DNA of 64,000 nt, from positions 287,917 to 351,916 of the forward strand of contig NZ_JOEH01000016.1 of the NCBI RefSeq assembly GCF_000719095.1, given 5' to 3'. Of the stretch, positions 1-9,366 are shown in pieces. This DNA is from Streptacidiphilus jeojiense (lineage in GTDB: Bacteria; Actinomycetota; Actinomycetes; Streptomycetales; Streptomycetaceae). Position 1 is the stretch's first letter; every line of letters begins with the position of its first letter. The notes under the pieces were generated by a model that was not told where the DNA came from, made no database searches, and saw nothing but the letters and a program-made list of their open reading frames with translations. The position numbers were made by a program, and so were the translations under genes.

Positions 1-1
1 C

Positions 2-70
2 GTGGTCGTGGTCGAGGCCGGGCTGGACGCCCTGGAGACCCGACTGCGGCAGGACCGTACCCCACGATGA
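2..70 (+). CDS. C-terminal end of an unidentified protein (partial)
   Basis: The window opens inside a plus-strand frame that ends GLDALETRLRQDRTPR and stops with TGA at 68-70. Only about 22 residues are visible. The amphipathic, charged helix-like tail and the perfect hairpin straight after the stop make it likely to be a real gene end. The family cannot be recognised from this piece. Confidence 0.4.
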   Translation: MVVVEAGLDALETRLRQDRTPR

Positions 71-98
71 TGATGCCCGGGTCCGACCGGGCGTCATC
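69..98 (+). terminator. Rho-independent-type hairpin after the partial gene
   Basis: The 12-bp arms 69-80 (GATGATGCCCGG) and 87-98 (CCGGGCGTCATC) pair with one G:U and enclose a 6-nt loop. The stem starts inside the stop codon of the partial gene and is followed by a short TT. It probably ends that transcript, and possibly also the converging ychF transcript. Confidence 0.6.
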
Positions 99-208
99 TT
101 ATCCAGCACATATCCAGCATGGGTGGTGGAACGGGGCCGTTGGCATATGCGCAAACCCCGCCCCACCTGCAGATCGGCGAACTGCACCAACCCGTGACAG
201 AGCGGGCG

Positions 209-1282
209 CTACACGTTGAAGCGGAACTCGACGACGTCGCCGTCTTGCATGACGTAGTCCTTGCCCTCGATGCGGGACTTGCCCTTGGCGCGGGCCTCGG
301 GGATGGAGCCGCACTCGACCAGGTCGTCGTAGGAGACGATCTCGGCCTTGATGAAGCCCTTCTGGAAGTCGGTGTGGATGACGCCCGCGGCCTCCGGGGC
401 AGTGGCGCCCTTCTTGATGGTCCAGGCGCGGACCTCCTTGGGACCCGCGGTGAGGTAGGTCTGCAGGCCCAGGGTCTCGAAGCCGACCCGGCCGAGGGTG
501 GCCATGCCGGCCTCCTCCTGGCCCATGGACTGGAGCAGCTCCAGGGCCTCGTCCTCGTCCATGCCGATCAGCTCGGACTCGATCTTGGCGTTGAGGAAGA
601 TGGCCTCGGCGGGGGCCACCAGGGCGCGCTGGGCCTCCTTGAAGTCCTCGTCGGTCAGCTCGTCCTCGTCCACGTTGAAGACGTAGAGGAAGGGCTTGAC
701 GGTCAGCAGGTGCAGCTCGCGGACCGAGTCGCGGTCGAAGCCGGACTCGAAGAGGGTCTTCCCGGAGTTCAGCACCGCCTGGGCCGCCTCGGCGGCCTTG
801 AGCAGGGTCGCCGACTCCTTCTTGAGGCGGGACTCCTTCTGCAGCCGCGGCAGCACCTTCTCAATGGACTGCAGGTCCGCCAGGATCAGCTCGGTGTTGA
901 TGGTCTCGATGTCGTCCTTGGGCGAGACCTTGCCGTCGACGTGCACCACGTCCGGGTCCTCGAAGGCGCGGATGACCTGGCAGATCGCGTCGGACTCGCG
1001 GATGTTCGCCAGGAATTTGTTGCCCAGGCCCTCGCCGACGCTGGCGCCGCGGACGATGCCGGCGATGTCCACGAAGTCCACCGTCGCCGGGAGGATCCGC
1101 TGCGATCCGAAGATCTTCGCCAGCACCGCGAGGCGCGGGTCCGGGACGCCGACGACGCCGACATTGGGCTCGATCGTCGCGAACGGGTAGTTGGCCGCCA
1201 GCACGTCGTTCTTGGTCAGGGCGTTGAAGAGCGTGGACTTGCCGACGTTCGGCAGGCCCACGATTCCGATCGAAAGCGACAT
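209..1282 (-). CDS. ychF: YchF/OLA1-type redox-regulated ATPase
   Basis: This is a 357-residue Obg-related P-loop protein. The G1 loop GLPNVGKST lies at residues 9-17, followed by the switch segment [13 protein letters not shown]. The usual NKxD specificity motif is replaced by NVDE, as in YchF proteins, which prefer ATP to GTP. A helical middle insert and a C-terminal TGS domain (ending VVEFRFNV) complete the family architecture, and the length is normal. YchF binds ribosomes and is linked to oxidative-stress responses. The start has a purine-rich upstream stretch (CCAGGATCTC). The gene is divergent from the DUF6542 gene, and the two promoters share about 180 bp. Confidence 0.97.
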   Translation of the reverse strand: MSLSIGIVGLPNVGKSTLFNALTKNDVLAANYPFATIEPNVGVVGVPDPRLAVLAKIFGSQRILPATVDFVDIAGIVRGASVGEGLGNKFLANIRESDAICQVIRAFEDPDVVHVDGKVSPKDDIETINTELILADLQSIEKVLPRLQKESRLKKESATLLKAAEAAQAVLNSGKTLFESGFDRDSVRELHLLTVKPFLYVFNVDEDELTDEDFKEAQRALVAPAEAIFLNAKIESELIGMDEDEALELLQSMGQEEAGMATLGRVGFETLGLQTYLTAGPKEVRAWTIKKGATAPEAAGVIHTDFQKGFIKAEIVSYDDLVECGSIPEARAKGKSRIEGKDYVMQDGDVVEFRFNV

Positions 1283-1465
1283 GTGGCGAGATCCTGGTGG
1301 AGGAGGCAGCCCGGAGGCGACGAGAGGACAAGGGGTCGGTGCCCCAGTCTACGGAGGTTCGCGGGGACGTTAGGCACAGTGGGTGACGGTGACGCGGCAC
1401 CGGCGTGTCCGTCACAGGGAGTGGCGTTCATCCGACCGTACGTTGGACTCGTGGAGTACCGACGC

Positions 1466-2029
1466 ATGTCTGACGCACGCACCACCGACCGCCCCGGGAG
1501 CGCAGCAGTCCCCGGGCGGGCCGCCGCCGTGCCCGGACCGGCACGCTCCCACGACCCCGAGGCCGGCCCCGGGCCGCGTACCCCCGAACAGCGGGGCGGC
1601 GGCGCCCGTCGGCCCGCCGCGCGGCCCGCGCAGCGGGCGGGTGCCGGACCGCGGACCCCGCACCGGCTCACCGCGGTGGGCGGCGCCGTGGTCACCCTCG
1701 GTGCGACCTTCCTGGGCGGGGCGCTGGACTTCTGGCTGTTCGGCGGCTCCGGCATCGTGATGGGGCTCGCCTATGTCGCCGCCTGCTTCCAGGTCGCGGT
1801 GCGGGTACGCCCTGCGGATCTGGCGGTCGCCCCGATCAGCGGGCCGATCGCGTTCGCGATCACCCTGTTGGTGCTGGGCGGTGGGCCCGGCGGGTTCGTC
1901 GGACGGATCGTCAGCCTGGCCACCGGGCTGGCCCTGCAGGCGGGGTGGTTGTTCACCGGCACCGCGATCTCTGCGGTGATCGCGTTGGCCCGGCATATCG
2001 CTCTCGGCAGGGCCCGCCGTCGGGGCTGA
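1466..2029 (+). CDS. DUF6542-type small membrane protein
   Basis: This 187-residue protein has a disordered first half rich in Pro, Arg and Gly (about residues 1-75). Hydrophobic segments follow (VVTLGATFLGGALDFWLF, MGLAYVAACFQVAV, AFAITLLVLGGG, GLALQAGWLFTGTAISAVIALA), giving four probable membrane spans. The pattern fits the DUF6542 domain known next to ychF in streptomycetes. The frame stays open far upstream, but only as the antisense of ychF. ATG 1466 is chosen because GTGGAG at 1451-1456 gives a good ribosome site; GTG 1451 is an alternative. It converges on ppgK. Its function is unknown. Confidence 0.8.
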   Translation: MSDARTTDRPGSAAVPGRAAAVPGPARSHDPEAGPGPRTPEQRGGGARRPAARPAQRAGAGPRTPHRLTAVGGAVVTLGATFLGGALDFWLFGGSGIVMGLAYVAACFQVAVRVRPADLAVAPISGPIAFAITLLVLGGGPGGFVGRIVSLATGLALQAGWLFTGTAISAVIALARHIALGRARRRG

Positions 2030-2072
2030 CGTACTGTTTTTCGGCTGCGGACCGTAAGTGGCTGATCGCGCA

Positions 2073-2102
2073 GTTCCCCGCGCCCCTGGGGGCACGGGGA
2101 AC
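2073..2102. terminator. Bidirectional hairpin, streptomycete GCGCAGTTCCCCGCGCCCC-type element
   Basis: GTTCCCCG (2073-2080) pairs with CGGGGAAC (2095-2102), and the inner GCCCC pairs with GGGGC with one mismatch between them. The element lies between the converging DUF6542 and ppgK genes. The surrounding CGCGCAGTTCCCCGCGCCCC is a hairpin sequence met very often between streptomycete genes. A related inverted copy lies at 21729-21797. Confidence 0.7.
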
Positions 2103-2109
2103 GGACCGG

Positions 2110-2850
2110 TCAGCCCAGCTTCGAGGCGGCCATCGCCGCGCCGACGATCCCCGCATCGTTCTGCAGCTGCGCCGGCACGATCTCCGCGCGCAGCGGCTTG
2201 AGCAGGGGCAGGAACTTGTCGGCCTTGCGGCTCACCCCGCCGCCGATGATGATCAGCTGCGGTGAGAACAGCTGCTCCACCATGGCGAAGTAGTCGTCGA
2301 GCCGCTCCGCCCAGTGCGCCCAGCTCCAGTCGTGCTCCTCCTTGGCCGCCGAGGAGGCGTGCTTCTCCGCGTCCTTGCCGTGCAGCTCCAGGTGGCCCAG
2401 CTCGGTGTTGGGCACCAGCGCGCCGTCGATGAACAGCGCGCTGCCGATGCCGGTGCCCAGGGTGAGCAGCAACACCACGCCCTTGCGGTCCTTGCCCGCG
2501 CCGTAGGCGACCTCGGCCATGCCGGCCGCGTCGGCGTCGTTGACCACGGCCACCGGCAGGCCGAGAGCCTCCGAGAACAGCGCCCTGGCGTCCAGGTCGA
2601 TCCAACCCTTGTCGACATTGGCGGCGGTACGGGTGTGCCCGTCCACCACCACGCCGGGGAAGGTCAGACCGACCGGGCCCTGCCAGTCGAAGTGGCGGAC
2701 CACTTCCTGAACCGCACCGACCACCGCCTTCGGCTCGGACGGGTGCGGGGTGAGCACTTTGTGCCGTTCCTGGGCGAGGGCGCCCCGATCCAGGTCGGCG
2801 GGCGCCCCCTTGATGCCCGAGCCGCCGATGTCCACACCGAAGACGTTCAC
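2110..2850 (-). CDS. ppgK: Polyphosphate glucokinase
   Basis: This 246-residue ROK-type sugar kinase phosphorylates glucose with polyphosphate or ATP and feeds glycolysis in the cytoplasm. The N-terminal phosphate loop VDIGGSGIKG is at residues 6-15. The catalytic region contains VVNDADAAG, the second phosphate motif is TLGTGIGSALF, and NTELGHLELHGKDAEKHAS is typical of PpgK. The C-terminal IIIGGGVSRKADKFLP closes the fold. Length matches the family. It lies 91 bp downstream of ispH on the same strand, so the two could share a transcript. The stretch just upstream of the start (GGGGATTCTCGACGTG) holds a weak ribosome site. Confidence 0.96.
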   Translation of the reverse strand: MNVFGVDIGGSGIKGAPADLDRGALAQERHKVLTPHPSEPKAVVGAVQEVVRHFDWQGPVGLTFPGVVVDGHTRTAANVDKGWIDLDARALFSEALGLPVAVVNDADAAGMAEVAYGAGKDRKGVVLLLTLGTGIGSALFIDGALVPNTELGHLELHGKDAEKHASSAAKEEHDWSWAHWAERLDDYFAMVEQLFSPQLIIIGGGVSRKADKFLPLLKPLRAEIVPAQLQNDAGIVGAAMAASKLG

Positions 2851-2941
2851 GTCGAGAATCCCCTGTTCGTCGTTGAACCCGATAACGCCAACGTAGGACC
2901 TACCCCGCCAAGCCGCCTCACGTACCCGGATCTGTACGGCC

Positions 2942-3913
2942 CTACTTGCCTGCGGCCTCCGCGCGGAGGTCCCGGCGGAGCTCCTTGGGCAGGGAGAACT
3001 GAATGTGCTCGTCCGCGGTGCGGACCACCTCGACGTCGCCGAAGCCCCGCGCGGCCAGCCACTCCAGCACGCCGTCGACCAGGATCTCCGGGACCGAGGC
3101 GCCGCTGGTGACGCCGATGGTGCTGACGCCCTCCAGCCAGGCCTCGTCGATCTCGTCGGCGAAGTCGACCAGGTGGGCGGCCTTGGCGCCGGCCTCCAGG
3201 GAGACCTCGACCAGCCGCACCGAGTTGGAGGAGTTGCGCGAACCGACCACGACGACCAGGTCGGACTCGGCCGCGATCTGCTTGATCACGACCTGCCGGT
3301 TCTGCGTGGCGTAGCAGATGTCGTCGCTGGGCGGGCTGGTCAGCAGCGGGAAGCGGGTCTTCAGCGCGCCGACGGTGGCCATCGCCTCGTCCACCGAGAG
3401 CGTGGTCTGCGACAGCCACACCACCTTGGACTCGTCCCTGACCTGCACCTTGTCGACGTCACCCGGACCGTCCACCAGGTGGGTCCGCTCGGGCGCCTCG
3501 CCCATCGTCCCGATGACCTCCTCGTGGCCCTCGTGGCCGATCAGCAGGATGTCGTAGTCCTCCTCCGCGTAGCGGAGGGCCTCCTTGTGCACCTTGGTGA
3601 CCAGCGGGCAGGTGGCGTCGATGGTGGCCAGCTTGCCGCGCTGGGCCTCGTCGTGGACCGAGGGGGCCACGCCGTGGGCCGAGAAGACCACGATGTTGCC
3701 CTCGGGGACCTCCTCGGTGGCGCCGACGAAGATGACGCCCTTCTTCTCCAGCGTCTGCACGACGTACTTGTTGTGGACGATCTCGTTGCGGACGTAGATG
3801 GGGGCCCCGTACTGCTCCAGAGCCTTCTCCACGGCGATGACGGCACGGTCGACACCGGCGCAGTAGCCCCGCGGGGCGGCGAGCAGGACACGGCGGGATG
3901 CGGTAGCAGGCAT
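2942..3913 (-). CDS. ispH: 4-hydroxy-3-methylbut-2-enyl diphosphate reductase
   Basis: This 323-residue [4Fe-4S] enzyme catalyses the last step of the MEP pathway, making IPP and DMAPP. The three cluster cysteines are visible at C18 (RGYCAG), C102 ([11 protein letters not shown]) and C200 ([11 protein letters not shown]). The substrate-binding histidines lie in EIVHNK and [10 protein letters not shown], and the signature [14 protein letters not shown] is present. A cis-prenyltransferase that consumes the IPP lies about 20 kb away. The gene is divergent from xseA with 104 bp between starts. Confidence 0.97.
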   Translation of the reverse strand: MPATASRRVLLAAPRGYCAGVDRAVIAVEKALEQYGAPIYVRNEIVHNKYVVQTLEKKGVIFVGATEEVPEGNIVVFSAHGVAPSVHDEAQRGKLATIDATCPLVTKVHKEALRYAEEDYDILLIGHEGHEEVIGTMGEAPERTHLVDGPGDVDKVQVRDESKVVWLSQTTLSVDEAMATVGALKTRFPLLTSPPSDDICYATQNRQVVIKQIAAESDLVVVVGSRNSSNSVRLVEVSLEAGAKAAHLVDFADEIDEAWLEGVSTIGVTSGASVPEILVDGVLEWLAARGFGDVEVVRTADEHIQFSLPKELRRDLRAEAAGK

Positions 3914-4017
3914 GGGGCCCAGCCTACCGGCAGGGGGCGCCGGCCCCAGGGGCGACCGGACGGCGGCGGCCGGTCGTGGCTCTCGGCACTGTCGGACCCT
4001 GCCGATAGTCTCGACGC

Positions 4018-5229
4018 ATGGCCTTGGACACTTCGGCGGACACCCCCATCCCGGTGGCGAAGGTGTCCCAGCTCATCGGCGGCTGGATCAACCGTCTCGG
4101 CGCGGTCTGGGTGGAGGGTCAGATCACCCAGCTGAGCCGGCGTCCCGGCGCCGGGGTGGTCTTCCTGACGCTGCGTGACCCCTCCGAGGACGTCTCGCTC
4201 TCGGTGACCTGCTACCGGGCCGTCTTCGACCCGGTGGCGGAACTGGTGACCGAGGGTTCGCGGGTGGTCGTGCACGCCAAGCCCGAGTGGTACGGGCCGC
4301 GCGGCACGCTGTCGCTGCGTGCCGCCGAGATCCGGCTGGTCGGTCTGGGCGACCTGCTGGCGCGGCTGGAACTGCTGAAGCGCACGCTGGGCGCGGAGGG
4401 GCTGTTCGCCGCCGAGCGCAAGAAGCCGCTGCCGTTCCTGCCGCAGTGCATCGGCCTGGTGACCGGGCGCGCGTCCGCCGCCGAGCGCGACGTGCTGCAG
4501 AACGCGCGACGGCGCTGGCCCGCGGTCCGCTTCGAGGTCCGCAACGTCCCGGTGCAGGGCGTGCACGCGGTCCCCGAGGTGATCGCGGCCGTCAAGGAGC
4601 TGGACGAGCATCCGGACGTGGACGTGATCATCGTCGCCCGGGGCGGCGGCAGCGTGGAGGACCTGCTGCCGTTCTCCGACGAGCAGCTGGTCCGCGCCGT
4701 CGCGGCGGCCCGGACCCCGGTGGTCAGCGCCATCGGCCACGAGCCGGACCAGCCGCTGCTGGACTTCGTCGCCGACCTGCGGGCCTCCACCCCCACCGAC
4801 GCCGCCAAGCGGGTCGTCCCGGACGTGCGGGAGGAGCTGTCCCGGGTGCACGGGCTGCGCGACCGGGCCAGGTACGGCATCCAGGCCCGGCTGGAGCGGG
4901 AGCGCAGCGGGCTGGCCTCGGTGCGCAGCCGGCCGGTGCTGGCCGCGCCCCACCGGATGGTGGACGAGCGGGCCGCCGAGCTGAGCACCCTGCTGGACCG
5001 TTCCCGGCGGACCCTGGGCCACCGGCTGGACCGGGCCGTCTCCGAGCTGGAGCACACGCTGGCCCGGGTGGTCGCCCTCTCCCCCGCGGCGACGCTGCAG
5101 CGCGGGTACGCGGTGCTGCAGCGGGAGGGCGGCGCGGTGGTGCGCGACCCGGCGCAGGTCGCCTCCGGCGAGCGGCTGCGGGCCCGGGTGGCCGAGGGCG
5201 AGTTCGCGGTGACGGTGGATCAGGGCTGA
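4018..5229 (+). CDS. xseA: Exodeoxyribonuclease VII large subunit
   Basis: This 403-residue protein begins with an OB-fold (about residues 15-110: [25 protein letters not shown]). The nuclease core follows, with [15 protein letters not shown] and the [21 protein letters not shown] block, then [14 protein letters not shown] coiled-coil helical region and a C-terminal domain ([13 protein letters not shown]) end it. With XseB it degrades single-stranded DNA into oligonucleotides. xseB begins 46 bp downstream and is surely co-transcribed. Confidence 0.97.
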   Translation: MALDTSADTPIPVAKVSQLIGGWINRLGAVWVEGQITQLSRRPGAGVVFLTLRDPSEDVSLSVTCYRAVFDPVAELVTEGSRVVVHAKPEWYGPRGTLSLRAAEIRLVGLGDLLARLELLKRTLGAEGLFAAERKKPLPFLPQCIGLVTGRASAAERDVLQNARRRWPAVRFEVRNVPVQGVHAVPEVIAAVKELDEHPDVDVIIVARGGGSVEDLLPFSDEQLVRAVAAARTPVVSAIGHEPDQPLLDFVADLRASTPTDAAKRVVPDVREELSRVHGLRDRARYGIQARLERERSGLASVRSRPVLAAPHRMVDERAAELSTLLDRSRRTLGHRLDRAVSELEHTLARVVALSPAATLQRGYAVLQREGGAVVRDPAQVASGERLRARVAEGEFAVTVDQG

Positions 5230-5275
5230 GCCCGCGCCGGACCGAAATGTCGGTGGCGGCCCCTACGCTGGGGGC

Positions 5276-5518
5276 ATGGCAAAGAAGTCGGCGGGTGAGG
5301 CAGCGGTGGACGACACCCTGGGCTACGAGCAGGCGCGGGACGCCCTGCTGGAGGTCGTCCGGACGCTGGAGACCGGGGGGACGTCGCTGGAGGAGTCGCT
5401 GGCCCTGTGGGAGCGCGGGGAGCAGCTGGCGAAGACCTGCGAGCGCTGGCTGGACGGCGCGAAGGCCCGGCTGGACGCCGCGCTGGCCGAGGGCGAGGAG
5501 CAGTCCGAGACGGACTGA
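5276..5518 (+). CDS. xseB: Exodeoxyribonuclease VII small subunit
   Basis: This 80-residue two-helix protein carries the XseB signature: [20 protein letters not shown], then [24 protein letters not shown]. Several XseB chains bind the coiled-coil of XseA and stabilise it. The position right after xseA, the size and the acidic C-terminus (EGEEQSETD) all fit. No hairpin is obvious directly after its stop. Confidence 0.95.
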   Translation: MAKKSAGEAAVDDTLGYEQARDALLEVVRTLETGGTSLEESLALWERGEQLAKTCERWLDGAKARLDAALAEGEEQSETD

Positions 5519-5571
5519 GCGCTGCCGACCTGGGGTGATCCACGTCACGCGGGCAGGGGTGCCCTTGGGAA

Positions 5572-5591
5572 ATAGTTGAAAGTTCACCTAT
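5572..5591. promoter_or_regulatory. MarR-type palindromic operator upstream of the nitroreductase
   Basis: ATAGTTGAA-AG-TTCACCTAT (5572-5591) is a 9-2-9 inverted repeat with one mismatch. It resembles TTGAA/TTCAA sites used by MarR-family repressors. It lies 65 bp upstream of the reductase start, in an AT-rich patch where the promoter should be. No regulator gene is adjacent, so the ligand and protein are unknown. Confidence 0.5.
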
Positions 5592-5655
5592 GTTGGTACC
5601 CGTGACGGCGGCGCACCTGCCGTCCCTCCACAGGTACACATCGCAAAGGTGAATC

Positions 5656-6255
5656 ATGTCTGACGCTCTGGTACTCGACGCCGCCGCCCAGGATCTGCTG
5701 TTCCGCGAGGCCCGCACCGCCAACACCTTCACTGACGAGCCGGTCAGCGACGAGCAGATCCAGGCGATCTACGACCTGGTGAAGTTCGGCCCGACCGCGT
5801 TCAACCAGCAGCCGCTGCGCATCGTCCTGGTCCGCTCCGCCGAGGCCCGTGAGCGCCTGGTCGGCCACATGGCCGACGGCAACAAGGCCAAGACCGCCAC
5901 CGCGCCGCTGGTCGCCGTCGTCGCCGCCGACCACGAGTTCCACGAGGAGCTGCCGGCCCAGTTCCCGGCCTTCCCGCAGGCCAAGGACCTCTTCTTCACC
6001 GAGCGTCCGGTCCGCGAGGCCTCCAGCTCCTTCAACGCCGCCCTCCAGGTCGGCTACTTCGTCGTCGGCATCCGCGCCGCGGGCCTGGCCGCCGGCCCGA
6101 TGACCGGCTTCGACGCCGCAGGCATCAACAAGGACTTCTTCCCGGACGGCGACCACTCCGTGCTGGCCGTCATCAACATCGGCAAGCCGGGCGAGGACGC
6201 CTGGTACCCGCGCAACCCCCGCCTGACCTTCGACGAGGCCGTCACCACCGTCTGA
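5656..6255 (+). CDS. Malonic semialdehyde reductase-like nitroreductase
   Basis: This 199-residue FMN-dependent nitroreductase-fold protein is of the RutE/HadB type. The family signature FGPTAFNQQPLRIVLVRS sits near residues 43-60, with a second FMN region at NAALQVGYFVVGIRAAGLAAGPMTGFDAAG. Family members reduce malonic semialdehyde to 3-hydroxypropionate with NAD(P)H, or reduce other small carbonyl and nitro compounds. There are no other pyrimidine-degradation (rut) genes nearby, so the true substrate is open. It is a single gene with its own palindromic operator upstream and a strong bidirectional terminator downstream. The start has GTGAATC directly ahead. Confidence 0.85.
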   Translation: MSDALVLDAAAQDLLFREARTANTFTDEPVSDEQIQAIYDLVKFGPTAFNQQPLRIVLVRSAEARERLVGHMADGNKAKTATAPLVAVVAADHEFHEELPAQFPAFPQAKDLFFTERPVREASSSFNAALQVGYFVVGIRAAGLAAGPMTGFDAAGINKDFFPDGDHSVLAVINIGKPGEDAWYPRNPRLTFDEAVTTV

Positions 6256-6263
6256 CGCCAGGT

Positions 6264-6305
6264 GTGCGAATGCCCCGGCCGTGTTCACGGCCGGGGCATT
6301 CGTGC
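6264..6305. terminator. Strong bidirectional terminator hairpin
   Basis: Perfect 16-bp arms GAATGCCCCGGCCGTG (6268-6283) and CACGGCCGGGGCATTC (6286-6301) are separated by 2 nt. A few further pairs, including G:U pairs, extend the stem to 6264-6305. It lies exactly between the converging nitroreductase and DUF4245 genes. Confidence 0.85.
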
Positions 6306-6311
6306 GTCGTG

Positions 6312-6899
6312 CTACTTCAGCGTCGCGGCGAACTTCTCCAGGCCGGCGAAGGACTCGGTGCCGGTCACCACGGTGGTCACCTTGTCGGTCTGCAGCACCA
6401 GGGCCCGGTAGCGGTCGCCCTGGTAGTGGCTCCAGACCTGGCCGTCGACCGTGCTGGTGGCGGTCTGCTTCACGCCGTTGGTCGTCGCGTCCGCGAGGAA
6501 CGCGGCCGCCGGGCCGTTGCTCTGGCGCACCGCGACGTACTGCTTGGCCGGGTCGATGAAGCCGAGCGTCCACTCGGCGTTCTGCGGGTCGGCGCCGTCG
6601 TACTCGACGGCCGTGGCGTTCCAGCCGGAGGGCAGCCCTGTCGGCGCCAGCACCTGGTACGGGGCCGCGCGCTCGGCCGAGTCCAGTGCGGCCTGGTACT
6701 GCACCGGGTGCACCCCGTCGCCGCCGCTGTGCGGGACGAAGTAGTAGATCACGAAGCCCGCCGCCATCACCGCGAGCAGCGACAGGATCATGTCGCGCAC
6801 GGACTTCCCGGCCATGCCCGGCCGCTTCTGGGTCTTGGTGGGTGCTGTCCCGGTCTGCGCCGGCGCGCTCTCAGTTGCCACGCCTCCATGGTGGCCCAT
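6312..6899 (-). CDS. DUF4245 membrane-anchored protein
   Basis: This protein has about 195 residues: a short cytoplasmic N-terminus with KSVRDMILS, one membrane helix (LLAVMAAGFVIYYFV), and a single extracytoplasmic DUF4245 domain of about 150 residues ending SFAGLEKFAATLK. The domain is known from actinobacteria, where the gene commonly neighbours glpX, as here (divergent). Its function is unknown. The start is uncertain: ATG 6941, ATG 6899 and GTG 6881 are in frame, none with a clear ribosome site at correct spacing, because the GGAGG before 6881 sits only 1 nt away. Confidence 0.8.
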   Translation of the reverse strand: MGHHGGVATESAPAQTGTAPTKTQKRPGMAGKSVRDMILSLLAVMAAGFVIYYFVPHSGGDGVHPVQYQAALDSAERAAPYQVLAPTGLPSGWNATAVEYDGADPQNAEWTLGFIDPAKQYVAVRQSNGPAAAFLADATTNGVKQTATSTVDGQVWSHYQGDRYRALVLQTDKVTTVVTGTESFAGLEKFAATLK

Positions 6900-7075
6900 G
6901 CCCCGCGGGGGTGTCCGCACCGGGGTGCCGAACCGCCGCATTCCGGGCCCCGACCGGGGCCGATGCCGTGTGCCGCCTGGTCGGGGTGCCCCAGGCCACA
7001 GACATCCGCGCAGGTCACGGATAGGCTCGCAGCACCCTCATCCGGCCGTCGTCGTACAAGAGAGGTACGCAACCG

Positions 7076-8122
7076 ATGACCGAAAACCAGCACCACAACC
7101 ACGCTCTTCCCTCATCCCTGGAGGTCGCCCCCGAGGCGCCCGATCGCAACCTCGCCCTCGAACTCGTCCGCGTGACCGAGGCCGCCGCCATGGCGGCCGG
7201 CCGCTGGGTAGGACGTGGCGACAAGAACGGCGCCGACGGCGCCGCCGTTCGCGCCATGCGCACCCTGGTCCAGACCGTCTCCATGAACGGCGTCGTCGTG
7301 ATCGGCGAGGGCGAGAAGGACGACGCGCCCATGCTCTTCAACGGCGAGCGGATCGGTGACGGCACCGGTGCCGAGTGCGACGTCGCCGTGGACCCGGTGG
7401 ACGGCACCACCCTCACCGCCAAGGGCATGCCCAACGCAGTCGCGGTGCTCGCCGTCGCCGACCGGGGCACCATGTACGACCCCAGCGCGGTCTTCTACAT
7501 GGACAAGCTGGTCGCCGGCCCGGACGCGGCCGGACTGGTCGACATCACCGCCCCGGTCGAGCACAACGTCCGCGCGGTGGCCAGGGCCAAGGGCTCCGCG
7601 CCCGAGGACGTCACGGTGGTGCTGCTGGACCGCCCGCGGCACGAGCAGCTGGCGGCCGAGATCCGGGCCACCGGCGCCCGGATCAAGTTCATCTCGGACG
7701 GCGACGTGGCCGGCGCCGTCATGGCCGTCCGCGAGGGCACCGGCGTCGACCTGCTGCTGGGCATCGGCGGGACGCCCGAGGGCATCATCGCGGCCTGCGC
7801 CATAAAGTGTCTGGGCGGTGTGATCCAGGGCCGGCTGTGGCCCAAGGACGAGGCGGAGCGCCGCAAGGCGCTGGACGCCGGACACGACCTGGACCGGGTG
7901 CTGCACACCGACGACCTGGTCAGCGGCGACAACGTGTTCTTCGTCGCCACCGGAATCACCGACGGCGAGCTGCTGCGCGGCGTGCACTACAAGTCGGAGA
8001 CGGCGACCACCAGTTCACTGGTGATGCGGTCCAAGAGCGGGACCATCCGACAGATCGACAGCACCCACAAGCTGTCCAAGCTGCGTGCCTACAGCGCGAT
8101 CGACTTCGACCGTGCTCGCTAG
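7076..8122 (+). CDS. glpX: Class II fructose-1,6-bisphosphatase
   Basis: This 348-residue gluconeogenic phosphatase is of the GlpX type. The metal-site signature [19 protein letters not shown] is present. The preceding [13 protein letters not shown], and [24 protein letters not shown] later in the chain, are family blocks. It converts fructose-1,6-bisphosphate to fructose-6-phosphate and should be the main FBPase of the organism. A PEP carboxykinase gene elsewhere in the window supplies the entry step of the same pathway. GAGAGG about 9 nt before the ATG is the ribosome site. It converges on the WhiB gene with only 25 bp between stops. Confidence 0.97.
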   Translation: MTENQHHNHALPSSLEVAPEAPDRNLALELVRVTEAAAMAAGRWVGRGDKNGADGAAVRAMRTLVQTVSMNGVVVIGEGEKDDAPMLFNGERIGDGTGAECDVAVDPVDGTTLTAKGMPNAVAVLAVADRGTMYDPSAVFYMDKLVAGPDAAGLVDITAPVEHNVRAVARAKGSAPEDVTVVLLDRPRHEQLAAEIRATGARIKFISDGDVAGAVMAVREGTGVDLLLGIGGTPEGIIAACAIKCLGGVIQGRLWPKDEAERRKALDAGHDLDRVLHTDDLVSGDNVFFVATGITDGELLRGVHYKSETATTSSLVMRSKSGTIRQIDSTHKLSKLRAYSAIDFDRAR

Positions 8123-8147
8123 GCGGTAGCCCAGAACTGACGGGCGC

Positions 8148-8528
8148 TCAGCCCGCGGCGGCGATCTGGCTGCCGACCCGCGCCGCCTCCCGGAGCTCCT
8201 GCTCCCGGCGGCGGCGCCGGGCGAGCACCACCCGGCGCTCGGCGGCGGTCAGGCCGCCCCAGACGCCGTAGGGCTCGGGTTGCAGCAGCGCGTGCTCCCG
8301 GCACTCCAGCAGCACCGGGCAGCGGGCGCAGACCCGCTTCGCCTGCTCCTCGCGCGCCAGCCGGGCCGCCGTCGGCTCCTTCGAGGGGGCGAAGAACAGG
8401 CCCGCCTCGTCGCGGCGGCAGGCCGCGTTGGAATGCCATGGGCTGTCATCCGCCGGTCCGCGTTGTGCCGGGACGTGTGCAACATGCGCACGGGGGTCGT
8501 CCATACGGGCCTGTATCGGATGAAGCAC
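8148..8528 (-). CDS. WhiB-family iron-sulfur transcription factor (WblI-like)
   Basis: This 126-residue protein has the four cluster cysteines C37, C67, C70 and C76 (ACRRDE, VCARCPVLLEC), the GVWGG turn at residues 88-92, and a basic C-terminal DNA-binding tail (RRVVLARRRRREQ). Wbl proteins bind [4Fe-4S], sense NO, O2 or redox state, and usually act with sigma factor HrdB/SigA. Position next to glpX matches, from memory, S. coelicolor wblI. GTG 8528 is preferred because AGGAG lies 6 nt ahead; ATG 8504 is an alternative with a weaker site. Confidence 0.93.
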   Translation of the reverse strand: MLHPIQARMDDPRAHVAHVPAQRGPADDSPWHSNAACRRDEAGLFFAPSKEPTAARLAREEQAKRVCARCPVLLECREHALLQPEPYGVWGGLTAAERRVVLARRRRREQELREAARVGSQIAAAG

Positions 8529-8631
8529 GACGCACTCCTGACGACAGCGGCGAATGCTCGGTGTGTGAGGCCAGAACTACCCCGCCGCCGACCGATTCAT
8601 GCATTGCGCACACAATCCGACGCGCGGTTCG

Positions 8632-9366
8632 TCAGCCCTCGCCGGCGTCCAGGAACTTGCGCGCCTTCTCCCGTGCTTTCGCCGCGAGCTTGTTCGGCTT
8701 GCGGCGCTTCGCCTCGACCCCGCCGAACACCGCGGCACCCTTGATGGTCACCACCGGGCCGTGCGGATCGGGGCTCTCCTGCTGCTTCACGTCGAAGCCG
8801 CCGAAGATCCCGGCACCGCCGCCGCGCAGGGTCACATGCTCCGGGACCTTGATCTCCACGCCGCCGAAGACCGCGGTGCAGTGGATCTCCAGCTCAGGTG
8901 CGTCGAACACCGCCTCGGTCAGGTCGATCTCCACCCCGCCGAAGATCGCCACGGCCTTGAGCATCCGCCCGGCCCGGAAGCGGCCCTTGCGCTCGGCCCC
9001 GCCGAAGATCGCCACCATGGACTCGGGCTCGGAGCGGGACGGCAGCGGGGGCCGGCCGGACTGCGGCGCCGGCCGCGTGGCGGTGGAGGCCGCACCCGCC
9101 GTCGGCATCCCCTGCTGGGTGGCGTGGTGCGAGGGCAGGTCCCGGGTCAGCGGTACCAGCTCGCCCAGGGTCTTCGCCGCGTACACCGCGTCCACCCGCT
9201 CGCCGTGCTCCTCCGCGGTCAACCGGCCCTCCGCGTAGGCCTCGCGCAGCGCCTCGGCGACACGTTCGCGGTCGGCGTCGGAAGCACGCAGTTCGGCCGC
9301 CGCCGGGTCGGCGTAGGGCTTCTTCAACGGATCCGGAACGGGCTTCGGCACGGGTGAGTTGTCCAC
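8632..9366 (-). CDS. DUF1707 (SHOCT-like) protein with a cell-wall-active-antibiotics-response type domain
   Basis: This protein has about 244 residues. An N-terminal DUF1707 helical domain (ELRASDADRERVAEALREAY, then GRLTAEEHGERVDAVYAAKTLGEL) is followed by a disordered linker. The C-terminal beta-helical domain repeats the theme AVFGGVEI/AIFGGVEI five times, as in DUF2154/LiaF-like envelope-stress proteins. There is no membrane segment. The last residues are basic (KRRKPNKLAAKAREKARK). The frame continues upstream only as the antisense of the fumarase. GTG 9366 is chosen because a -10 box lies 6 nt before it, which suggests a leaderless mRNA. Confidence 0.85.
   Translation of the reverse strand: MDNSPVPKPVPDPLKKPYADPAAAELRASDADRERVAEALREAYAEGRLTAEEHGERVDAVYAAKTLGELVPLTRDLPSHHATQQGMPTAGAASTATRPAPQSGRPPLPSRSEPESMVAIFGGAERKGRFRAGRMLKAVAIFGGVEIDLTEAVFDAPELEIHCTAVFGGVEIKVPEHVTLRGGGAGIFGGFDVKQQESPDPHGPVVTIKGAAVFGGVEAKRRKPNKLAAKAREKARKFLDAGEG

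Noticed and set aside
119..1465. Long N-terminal extension of the DUF6542 frame
   Set aside because: This part is the antisense of ychF and shows no protein-like conservation; a good ribosome site precedes ATG 1466.
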